Translations under genes and position numbers: made by a program | The notes under the pieces: model-generated | The model's input: the letters and a program-made list of their open reading frames with translations, nothing else | Told to the model about the DNA's origin: nothing | The model's database searches: none | In this document: positions 39,199 through 46,295 of the stretch, one piece after another | How the letters are laid out: every line of letters starts with the position of its first letter | How positions within the stretch are numbered: the stretch's first letter is position 1 | Assembly (NCBI GenBank): GCA_005889275.1 | Contig: VBFI01000050.1 | Span: 1 to 46,295 of the forward strand | Reading direction: 5' to 3' | DNA: 46,295 bases | Source: Chloroflexota bacterium | Lineage (GTDB): Bacteria; Chloroflexota; Limnocylindria; P2-11E

Positions 39199-40302
39199 AT
39201 GATCCCGCTCGCGACGCTGCGCGCCGCGCCGAAGGTCCTTCTCCACGACCACCTCGACGGCGGGCTGCGGCCCTCCACCGTGGTCGAGCTTGCGCGCGAG
39301 CTGCGCTACGAGGGCCTGCCCACCAAAGACCCCGACGAGCTCGGACGCTGGTTCCACGCGAGCGCGGCTTCTGGATCGCTCGCGCTCTACCTCCGTGGCT
39401 TCGCGCACACGATCGCGGTCATGCAGACCGCGGAGGCGATCGAGCGTGTCGCATACGAATGCGGCGAGGACCTCGCGCGCGACGGCGTCGTGTACGCGGA
39501 GGTGCGCTACGCGCCGGTGTTCCACACCGAACGGGGCCTGAACCTCGAGCAGGTCGTCATCGCGGTCGAGCGCGGCTTCGCGCGAGCCGAGCGCGATCAT
39601 CAGATCAGCCTCCGCCAGATCATCTGCGCGATGCGCGATCGGACCGACTCGCTCGAGATGGCGGAGCTGGCGATCGCGAACCGCGACCGTGGCGTCGTCG
39701 GCTTCGACATCGCCGGCGAGGAGGCGGGTCATCCGCCCAAGGCGCATCTCGAGGCGTTCCATCTCTGCCACCGCGAGAACTTCTCGGTGACGATCCACGC
39801 GGGCGAGGCCTTCGGGCCGCCCTCGATCTGGCAGGCTCTCCAGTACTGCGGCGCGCACCGCATCGGGCACGGCGTGCGCCTCGTCGAGGACATGGCCATC
39901 GACGGCGGCAAGGTCGTGAAAGTGGGTCCGCTCGCGCAGTACGTGAAGGACAAACGGATCCCGCTCGAGCTCTGCCCGTCGTCCAACGTGGACACGGGCG
40001 CTGTGCCGACCCTCGCGGAGCATCCGATCCGCCATTTCATCGCCGAGCGCTTTCGGGTGACCGTGAACACCGACAACCGGCTCATGTCCAACGTGACCCT
40101 GTCCGAGGAGCTCCAGCGCCTGTCGCGCGTCGTCGGTCTGACGCTCGCGGACGTCGAACGTCTCTCGATCAACGCGATGAAGAGCGCGTTCGCGGGATAC
40201 GACGAGCGCGTCGCGATCATCTACGCGCGCATCAAGCCTGGCTACGCGCGCCTTCGCGGTGAACCCGCTCTCGCCGGCTATCCACTGCCGCCCAGCGCTT
40301 AA
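39199..40302 (+). CDS. add: adenosine deaminase
   Basis: LHDHLDGGLRPSTVVELA; HAGEAFGPPSIWQAL; HRIGHGVRL; LELCPSSNVDTGAV; VTVNTDNRLMSNVTLSEE. Confidence 0.9.
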   Translation: MIPLATLRAAPKVLLHDHLDGGLRPSTVVELARELRYEGLPTKDPDELGRWFHASAASGSLALYLRGFAHTIAVMQTAEAIERVAYECGEDLARDGVVYAEVRYAPVFHTERGLNLEQVVIAVERGFARAERDHQISLRQIICAMRDRTDSLEMAELAIANRDRGVVGFDIAGEEAGHPPKAHLEAFHLCHRENFSVTIHAGEAFGPPSIWQALQYCGAHRIGHGVRLVEDMAIDGGKVVKVGPLAQYVKDKRIPLELCPSSNVDTGAVPTLAEHPIRHFIAERFRVTVNTDNRLMSNVTLSEELQRLSRVVGLTLADVERLSINAMKSAFAGYDERVAIIYARIKPGYARLRGEPALAGYPLPPSA

Positions 40303-40462
40303 CCTTCTCGCGACCTCTTTACCCCGCGTTGACGGACCATCCATTGACCCGCGCTGCGACCAAGACGAAACGCATCCGGATTCGTCATCGACTCATCCTT
40401 TCGCCCTAGTCACCTCGTAGCACGCGGTCACGGGACACGAGAGATTTTGGGGATGGTGGGCG

Positions 40463-40930
40463 ATGAGACTGAGTTCGGCTGGGCGATTCCTTTCGGGCGT
40501 CGCGTTCTCGATCGCGTTCGTCGTGTCAAGCGTTCTGCTCGGCGCCGGGGCGTCGGCAAGTCCGCAGTGGTGTGAAGAGGACCCCACGTTCGTGGTGAAC
40601 GGCGCACTCGTCGACGTCTCGACGACCTTCGCGTACGAGTACGCGGGCTCGGTGAAGGGTCCGGTGGAGTTCGAGCTTCTCGTTCCGTCGAACGTCGTGG
40701 CGGCGGTGGTCTCGCTCCCCGGCACGGTCCCGGTCACCGCGAAGATCACCCGCTCGCTTCCGGCGACGGGGCTGCTCTTCATACCGGTCGTTGTCAAGGT
40801 GACCGTTCCGGCGACGGCCAGCTTCGCCACGTCGACCCGCATCACGGGGACGTACCTCTGGCTGAGCTCGAAGGCCGCCGGCAAGTCGAACACGACGACC
40901 AAGGTGAGCGTCACGCTGATCGGGCTGTAG
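40463..40930 (+). CDS. secreted hypothetical protein
   Basis: Signal peptide RFLSGVAFSIAFVVSSVLLGAGASA; beta-rich Thr/Val body. Confidence 0.6.
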   Translation: MRLSSAGRFLSGVAFSIAFVVSSVLLGAGASASPQWCEEDPTFVVNGALVDVSTTFAYEYAGSVKGPVEFELLVPSNVVAAVVSLPGTVPVTAKITRSLPATGLLFIPVVVKVTVPATASFATSTRITGTYLWLSSKAAGKSNTTTKVSVTLIGL

Positions 40931-41406
40931 CCCGTGTCGCGCCTTCGCTGGCCGCTTCGGCTCTACATCCTCGCGGTCCTCGGCGCGGCGCTCATCGCCC
41001 TCCCGGTGAGCGCCGCGTTCCGAGCCGACCTCCGGGCGCCGGACACGGTCATCCTCGCGCTCGTCACCGCGATGGCCACCCGCTCGCTTCCGGCGACGGG
41101 GCTGCTCTTCATACCGGTCGTCGTCAAGGTGACCGTTCCGGCGACGGCCAGCTTCGCCACGTCGACCCGCATCACGGGGACGTACCTCTGGCTGAGCTCG
41201 AAGGCCGCCGGCAAGTCGAACACGACGACCAAGGTGAGCGTCACGCTGATCGGGCTGTAGCCCGTGTCGCGCCTTCGCTGGCCGCTTCGGCTCTACATCC
41301 TCGCGGTCCTCGGCGCGGCGCTCATCGCCCTCCCGGTGAGCGCCGCGTTCCGAGCCGACCTCCGGGCGCCGGACACGGTCATCCTCGCGCTCGTCACCGC
41401 GATGGC
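40747..41406 (+). repeat. 330-bp direct tandem duplication (40747-41076 / 41077-41406)
   Basis: The two units are identical by eye except T40792 vs C41122; flanks differ immediately outside (1-nt boundary ambiguity at c40747/c41077/c41407). Confidence 0.95.
40934..41260 (+). CDS. chimeric ORF: HD-GYP N-terminal TM segment joined to C-terminus of the secreted hypothetical
   Basis: MSRLRWPLRLYILAVLGAALIALPVSAAFRADLRAPDTVILALVTAMA + TRSLPATGLLFIPVVVKV...SVTLIGL; created by the tandem duplication. Confidence 0.6.
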   Translation: MSRLRWPLRLYILAVLGAALIALPVSAAFRADLRAPDTVILALVTAMATRSLPATGLLFIPVVVKVTVPATASFATSTRITGTYLWLSSKAAGKSNTTTKVSVTLIGL

Positions 41407-42538
41407 CGCGGTCGGCCAGCTCCGGCCGGTGCACCTTTCGGTCAAGGTGAAGATGACGGTCGACGAGACCGCGACCTTCGCCGCGGGTCTGCTCCTCGGA
41501 CCTTTCTACGCGATGGTCGCGACCGCGGCGGCGACGCTCATCGCCCTGCACTTCCGCGGCGTCCGGCAGCGCTGGTACAACCGCGGCTTCAATACCGCGT
41601 CGTCGATCCTCGCCACCGGCTCGGCGGCCGTCGTCTACGCGAGCATCGCGGGGCCGGGCTCCATGGTCGTCCGCGAGCCGTGGGCGATCCTGCTCGCGGC
41701 CATCACCAAGTACGTCGTGCACACCGCGCTCGTCGACGTCGTGGTCGCGCTGCAGGTCCGCCGCAATCCGCTCACCGGCTGGTGGCGCCTGCACCGCCGG
41801 CTTCTGCCGTACGAGTCGGCGCTCCTCGTCTTGGGCGCCCTCGCGGCGATCGCGGCGCAGGCGCAACCGTGGACCCTGGTCCTCTTCGCCGTGCCCATGG
41901 CGGTCGTGCTCCTGACGTTGCGCGACAGCGCCGGCGTCCGCGAGCAGACGCGCGAGGCGATCCTCGAGCTGGCGGACCTCATCGACCTGCGCGACCCGTA
42001 CACGCACGGCCACTCGCAGCGCGTCGCCGAGCTCGCGGAACGCCTCGCGAAGCGCCTGAAGCTCGAGTTCGCGCAGGTCGAGCTCATCCGCGACGCCGCG
42101 CGCGTGCACGACATCGGCAAGATCGGGACGAACGACCTGGTCCTCTTGAAGCCGGGCCCGCTCACGGAGGAGGAGCAGGCCGAGATGCGCCGACACGCGG
42201 AGATCGGTCATCGCCTGCTGAAGCGGCTCCCCGAATTCTGGGAAGGCGCCGAGCTCGTGCTGTCGCACCACGAGCGTCATGACGGCACCGGATACCCGCG
42301 CGGCCTCCGCGGCGACGAGCTCCCGCTGGAGGTCTCGATCATCTCCGTGGCCGACACCTACGACGCGATGAGCACCGACCGCCCGTATCGAAAGGGTCTC
42401 GCCTGGGACGTGGTACGCGCGGAGCTCATCCGTCAGCGGGGCAAGCAGTGGCGCGAACGGGCCGTGGACGCGTTCATTGAGATGATGGATCAGGAGCGAC
42501 GTTCAGCGGTGCGTATCGACCGGGCATCGGCGGCGTGA
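41264..42538 (+). CDS. membrane HD-GYP domain protein (putative c-di-GMP phosphodiesterase)
   Basis: DLRDPYTHGHSQRVAELAE, HDIGKIGTNDLVLLKPGPLTEEE, HHERHDGTGYPRGLRGDELP, ADTYDAMSTDRPYR; N-terminal TM helices. Confidence 0.92.
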   Translation: MSRLRWPLRLYILAVLGAALIALPVSAAFRADLRAPDTVILALVTAMAAVGQLRPVHLSVKVKMTVDETATFAAGLLLGPFYAMVATAAATLIALHFRGVRQRWYNRGFNTASSILATGSAAVVYASIAGPGSMVVREPWAILLAAITKYVVHTALVDVVVALQVRRNPLTGWWRLHRRLLPYESALLVLGALAAIAAQAQPWTLVLFAVPMAVVLLTLRDSAGVREQTREAILELADLIDLRDPYTHGHSQRVAELAERLAKRLKLEFAQVELIRDAARVHDIGKIGTNDLVLLKPGPLTEEEQAEMRRHAEIGHRLLKRLPEFWEGAELVLSHHERHDGTGYPRGLRGDELPLEVSIISVADTYDAMSTDRPYRKGLAWDVVRAELIRQRGKQWRERAVDAFIEMMDQERRSAVRIDRASAA

Positions 42539-43827
42539 GCGCCGTTCGCGTGGGCCGCCTTCGCGCTAAGTTAGCGCCGGTGACCGAGCGGCTCGAGCGC
42601 ACCTTCAACTGGGCTCGTATCGGCGGGGCCGGGCTCATCTTCGTCCTCGGGCCGCTCTTTCCGAACATCGGCATCACGTTCGTGTTCGGCCTCGGGACGT
42701 TCGTGCTCGTCTACGCCGCGCTGATTTACTTCTTCCTCCATTCGCCGCGCTTCGTCGTGTCGCTGGATCGTCTCGCCCGAACGATGTTCGTCATCGACAT
42801 CGCGATCGTCTCGTTCGGCATGCTCGTGTTCGCGTCGGACCCAAACTGGACGACGTTCGTGATCGCGAATCTCGTGATCATCGCGGGCGGCTTCCGCTTC
42901 GGCACGGCCGGGGCGTTCGCGGCGGCGGGGTCGATCTCGATCGCGTACGTGGTCATCGCGGCATTCCGCTCGGAAACCTATGGCCTCACCGTCGAACCGC
43001 CGCGGCTCGCGTTCCACGTGAGCGTGTTCATCCTGGCCGCGTACCTCATGTCCGGGATCCTGCGCGAGCTCGAGGCGCTCCGCGCGCAGCGCGAGAAGTT
43101 CGTCCGGCAGGCCGCGGAGGCGACCGCGCTGCGCCAGGCCGATCGGATCAAAAGCGAGTTCCTCGCCGCGATGTCGCACGACTTCCGCAGCCCCCTCACC
43201 GTGGTGCGCGGCGCGGTGGAGCTGCTCCTCGGAGAGCGGCCCGGGTCGCTCACCGCGGCGCAGCGCGAGCTCGCCGAGAGCGCCGAGCGCAACGTGAAGC
43301 GGCTCGAGGAGTTCACCGCCCAGCTGCTCGAGATGGCGCGCCTCGAAGAGGGGCAGATCGCCCTCGAGAAGGAGGATCTCGACCCCGTCGCCCTCGTCCG
43401 CGACGTGGTCGCGGACCACGCGGTCCTCGCCAAGCAGCGCAAGCAATGGATCTCCCTCGACGTGGATACCGATCCGCCCCACGTCGTCGCCGACCGGAGC
43501 CGCATCCAGCAGGCCCTCGCGAACGTGATCGTGAACGCCATTCGGTATGCGCCTATGGGAACGCCGATCCTCGTCGCAGCCCACCGAAGCGGCGACGCGA
43601 TGCGCATCGAGGTCCGCGACCACGGGCCCGGCATCCCGGCACAGGACCGCCAGCGCATCTTCGACAAATTCTTCCGCGGGCAGACGGCGGACGGCACACC
43701 GGGCTCGGGACTCGGACTCGCGATCGCGAAATCGCTCGTTACGCTTCACGGCGGCACGCTGGTGTATGAGGAGAACCCCGGTGGCGGCGCCGCGTTCGTG
43801 ACCTCGCTCCCACTCGCCGCGCAGTGA
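42535..43827 (+). CDS. membrane sensor histidine kinase
   Basis: TM N-terminus; AAMSHDFRSPLTVVRGAVELLL; ANVIVNAIRYAP; DHGPGIPAQDRQRIFDKFFRG; GSGLGLAIAKSLVTLHGG. Confidence 0.93.
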   Translation: MSAVRVGRLRAKLAPVTERLERTFNWARIGGAGLIFVLGPLFPNIGITFVFGLGTFVLVYAALIYFFLHSPRFVVSLDRLARTMFVIDIAIVSFGMLVFASDPNWTTFVIANLVIIAGGFRFGTAGAFAAAGSISIAYVVIAAFRSETYGLTVEPPRLAFHVSVFILAAYLMSGILRELEALRAQREKFVRQAAEATALRQADRIKSEFLAAMSHDFRSPLTVVRGAVELLLGERPGSLTAAQRELAESAERNVKRLEEFTAQLLEMARLEEGQIALEKEDLDPVALVRDVVADHAVLAKQRKQWISLDVDTDPPHVVADRSRIQQALANVIVNAIRYAPMGTPILVAAHRSGDAMRIEVRDHGPGIPAQDRQRIFDKFFRGQTADGTPGSGLGLAIAKSLVTLHGGTLVYEENPGGGAAFVTSLPLAAQ

Positions 43828-44519
43828 CGAAGGTCCTGATCGTCGACGACGAGCCGGACGTCCGATCGCTCGTACGGAGCTCGCTCGCCCTCGCGCGCCA
43901 GGATATGACCGCGATCGAGGCGGCCGACGGCGACGAAGCGCTGTCGATGATCTACACCGACCGGCCGGACCTCGTCGTCCTCGACCTCGCGCTTCCGCGG
44001 CGCGACGGCTTCAGCGTCCTGGAGCAGGTCCGGCAGAAGACCGACCTGCCGATCATCGTGCTCACCGCGCGCGGCCTCGAGGAAGACAAGATCAAGGGTC
44101 TGCAGCTCGGTGCCGACGACTACCTGACGAAGCCGTTTTCGCCGGGGGAGCTCGTCGCCCGGATCGAGAGCGTCCTGCGGCGGAGCGTCCCGCGCGAGCG
44201 GAAGTCCGGCGTCGTGGAGACGCACGACCTCGTCCTTGACCTCGCCGCACGGCGCGTGCGCCGCGGAGGAAAGGACATCCACTTCACCCCGACCGAATTC
44301 AACCTCCTCGCGGAGCTCGCGACGCACCCGGGCGAGGCGCTCACGCACGAGACGCTGCTCACGAGGGTCTGGGGCACCGAGTACCGCTACGAGACGCAGT
44401 ACCTGAAGGTGTACGTCGGCCGGCTCCGCGAGAAGATCGAGCCGAACCCGAACGATCCGCGGCTCATCCAGACGGTCCGCGGAGTGGGCTACCGGTTCGC
44501 CTCGCCAGACGAGGCCTGA
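43824..44519 (+). CDS. OmpR-family response regulator
   Basis: VLIVDDEPDVRSLVRSSL, VVLDLALPRRDGFSV, GADDYLTKPFSPGELVARI, winged helix YETQYLKVYVGRLREKIEPNPNDPRLIQTVRGVGYRF. Confidence 0.95.
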   Translation: MTKVLIVDDEPDVRSLVRSSLALARQDMTAIEAADGDEALSMIYTDRPDLVVLDLALPRRDGFSVLEQVRQKTDLPIIVLTARGLEEDKIKGLQLGADDYLTKPFSPGELVARIESVLRRSVPRERKSGVVETHDLVLDLAARRVRRGGKDIHFTPTEFNLLAELATHPGEALTHETLLTRVWGTEYRYETQYLKVYVGRLREKIEPNPNDPRLIQTVRGVGYRFASPDEA

Positions 44520-44547
44520 TCACGCGGGAACGGGCGCGTCGCGCGGG

Positions 44548-45573
44548 CTACTTCAGCCAGACCAGATCGCCGAAGAAGAAGTCCTGTCCTTGTATGAGCG
44601 TCCGCACGTTTCCGTTCGCGTTGGTGACCACGAAGAACGCGCCGGTCCCGACGTAGGCGATCTCGTTGCCCGTCGGCGACCACGCCGGGACGACGTCGTC
44701 GCCGGTCGTCGCGATCGTCTTCACGCTCGATCCGTCACACGGCGCGATGTCGAGATCCGACGGGATGTTGAGGTGCGCGAGCCCGGGCTTGTGCGCGCCC
44801 GCCGGCAAGTTCGCGCCCGCGACGTAGGGGGCGGGTGCCGCGGTGACGCTGTGCCCGGCAGCGGAGAAGACGATCTGGCAGCCCACCGGACCGAAGCGCG
44901 GCGCCTGCATGTACCACCAGGTGTCCTTCGTCTTGAAGAAGGGGCGCGCGTCGGTGCCGTCCACGTTCGCGCGCCAGAGGCCGTCGGGCTGGCCCTGCGT
45001 GAGGTGCACGTAGACGATCCACGTCCCGTCGGGCGACAGAGCCGGGTCGGCGCCATCGCGCACGACCTGTTTGCGCTCGCCGCTCCGCAGATCGAGGCGA
45101 AAGATGCCGTCCTCGTTGCCGATGAAGGAGCCGCCCTGGATGAGCGCCGCGCGCCGGTGGAAATAGAGCACGTTGCCGGTGGAGTCGAAGCGCGGGCTCG
45201 CGTAGAAGACGTTGTCCGCCTCGTGCTCGACGACCGGGCGCAGCCCGGTTCCGTCCAGGTTCACGGTGAAGAGATCGGATCCGAACCCGGTCTTCTTGTT
45301 CGGCTGCTGCGTGATCGCGAACACGAGCGACTTCCCGGAGGGGTGCAGGGTCGGCGTCGCCGGTGCGCTCTGCGGCGGCAGGTCCACGACCCGGCCGAGC
45401 GCGTGCCCGGTGCCGTCGAGCGCGAGGAGGCCCGCCGGATTCGCGAGCACGAAGTTCGCGTTCTGGCCGACGCCCTGACCGCTCGGTGGGGGCGGCGGAG
45501 GCGCGGTCACGCAGGCGACGAACGCGCCACCCGCGACGAGCAGAGCCGCGATGTACGCGGCGCGACGCCTCAT
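44548..45573 (-). CDS. TolB/WD40-like beta-propeller lipoprotein
   Basis: AALLVAGGAFVACVTAPPPPPP lipobox-like; LDGTGLRPV, SPDGTWIVYVH, WSPTGNEIAYVG repeats. Confidence 0.75.
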   Translation of the reverse strand: MRRRAAYIAALLVAGGAFVACVTAPPPPPPSGQGVGQNANFVLANPAGLLALDGTGHALGRVVDLPPQSAPATPTLHPSGKSLVFAITQQPNKKTGFGSDLFTVNLDGTGLRPVVEHEADNVFYASPRFDSTGNVLYFHRRAALIQGGSFIGNEDGIFRLDLRSGERKQVVRDGADPALSPDGTWIVYVHLTQGQPDGLWRANVDGTDARPFFKTKDTWWYMQAPRFGPVGCQIVFSAAGHSVTAAPAPYVAGANLPAGAHKPGLAHLNIPSDLDIAPCDGSSVKTIATTGDDVVPAWSPTGNEIAYVGTGAFFVVTNANGNVRTLIQGQDFFFGDLVWLK

Positions 45574-46295
45574 ACGATCACCTCGCCGGCGCGACGGACC
45601 TGCGCTCGCACGCGGTCCTTGATCGCGCTCGACCTGCGAGCGTACCTCTGGACCGCGCTCACGAACGCGGCGTGAGACCAGGTGAGGGGGGAGACCGACA
45701 GCGGCTCGCCGGTGTACGGGTGCACCTGCTCGGAGAGGACCCCCGAGGGGAGCGCTCTCGTCGCGCACCACTCGAGGAACGCGCGAGGCGCGGCGAGACC
45801 GTCGGCGTTCTCGGCGAGGGCGATGTAGTGCTCGGTGAGCCAGAGCGTCGCGACGAACCACGGATTCCCGGGGACATTCGGGATGTCCGTCGAGACCTGG
45901 AAGTACGAGTCATTCTCGTAGCGGGCGAGCCCGCCGACCGGCGTCCGCACGGTGAGACGGTCCTCGACGGCGCGCATCGTCGAGACGACGCGCGAATCGC
46001 TCGCCGGGAGGAGGCCGAAGAGGAAGATCCCCGCCAGCGAGATGTCGATCGTCGCGTCCTTCACGACCGTCCCGTCGGGGAGCACGTTGATCGTGCGGAC
46101 GAACCGCCCGCGCTCGGCGTCCCAGAGATGTTGCAGCGCGGCCTCACGGATCTCCGTCGCGGCCACGGCGTACCGCTTGGCGAGCTCGTGCTGCCCGAAC
46201 GCGACCGCGAAGTTGCGAGCCGCCGTGAGTCCCGCCCAGACCGCCGCCGTCGTGAACGCATGGATGCCACGGCGCTCCTCCCAGAGATCGAACGA
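45570..46295 (-). CDS. glycoside hydrolase family 15-like protein, 5' part beyond the window
   Basis: Frame stays open to the window edge: SFDLWEERRGIHAFTTAAVWAGLTAARNFA...YAVAATEIREAALQHLWDAERGRFVRTI...PGNPWFVATLWLTEHYIA. Confidence 0.78.
   Translation of the reverse strand, partial: SFDLWEERRGIHAFTTAAVWAGLTAARNFAVAFGQHELAKRYAVAATEIREAALQHLWDAERGRFVRTINVLPDGTVVKDATIDISLAGIFLFGLLPASDSRVVSTMRAVEDRLTVRTPVGGLARYENDSYFQVSTDIPNVPGNPWFVATLWLTEHYIALAENADGLAAPRAFLEWCATRALPSGVLSEQVHPYTGEPLSVSPLTWSHAAFVSAVQRYARRSSAIKDRVRAQVRRAGEVIV

Noticed and set aside
39186-39201. TAGCCT-N7-ATG as a leaderless promoter for adenosine deaminase
   Set aside because: The hexamer includes the TAG stop of the upstream gene and is weak; chance match is likely
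40303-40462. c-di-GMP (GEMM) riboswitch or small RNA upstream of the secreted protein/HD-GYP genes
   Set aside because: No GEMM core motifs seen; two TTGAC words (40329, 40344) lack a well-placed -10
40526-42280. 584-aa minus-strand ORF with long internal repeat (GDEREDDRVRRPEVGSERGAHREGDERRAEDRED...)
   Set aside because: The repeat is only the antisense reading of the 330-bp duplication; composition is antisense-like

Overview
High-GC (looks ~70% G+C by eye), very compact bacterial chromosome segment, possibly Chloroflexota-like; lineage not proven. About 43 genes are supported, most joined by 4-bp ATGA/GTGA overlaps. Main blocks: (1) TfoX-N protein, Ser/Thr kinase and a secreted repeat protein; (2) glgA plus a GalT/HIT-like gene; (3) a pyrimidine operon pyrR-pyrB-pyrC-carA-[YdeI-like]-carB-[lipoprotein]-[VOC]-pyrK-pyrD, with a PyrR-type RNA element and no canonical pyrR start codon; (4) a purine/ureide catabolism locus (uricase, OHCU decarboxylase, HIU hydrolase, DUF3830-like, allantoinase, allantoate amidohydrolase-like, guanine-deaminase-like amidohydrolase, three-subunit xanthine dehydrogenase, adenosine deaminase). 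That locus is flanked by two atypical OmpR regulators and split by a 6.8-kb opposite-strand signalling cassette: a 9xGAF histidine kinase, a CheY-like receiver and a REC-class III cyclase; (5) a UbiE-type methyltransferase fused to a UbiA-like membrane domain; (6) an almost perfect 330-bp in-frame tandem duplication that creates a chimeric ORF between a secreted protein and an HD-GYP protein; (7) a two-component system, a TolB-like lipoprotein and a truncated GH15 gene. No rRNA, tRNA, CRISPR or transposon was recognised. All product calls come from reading motifs; no database search was run.
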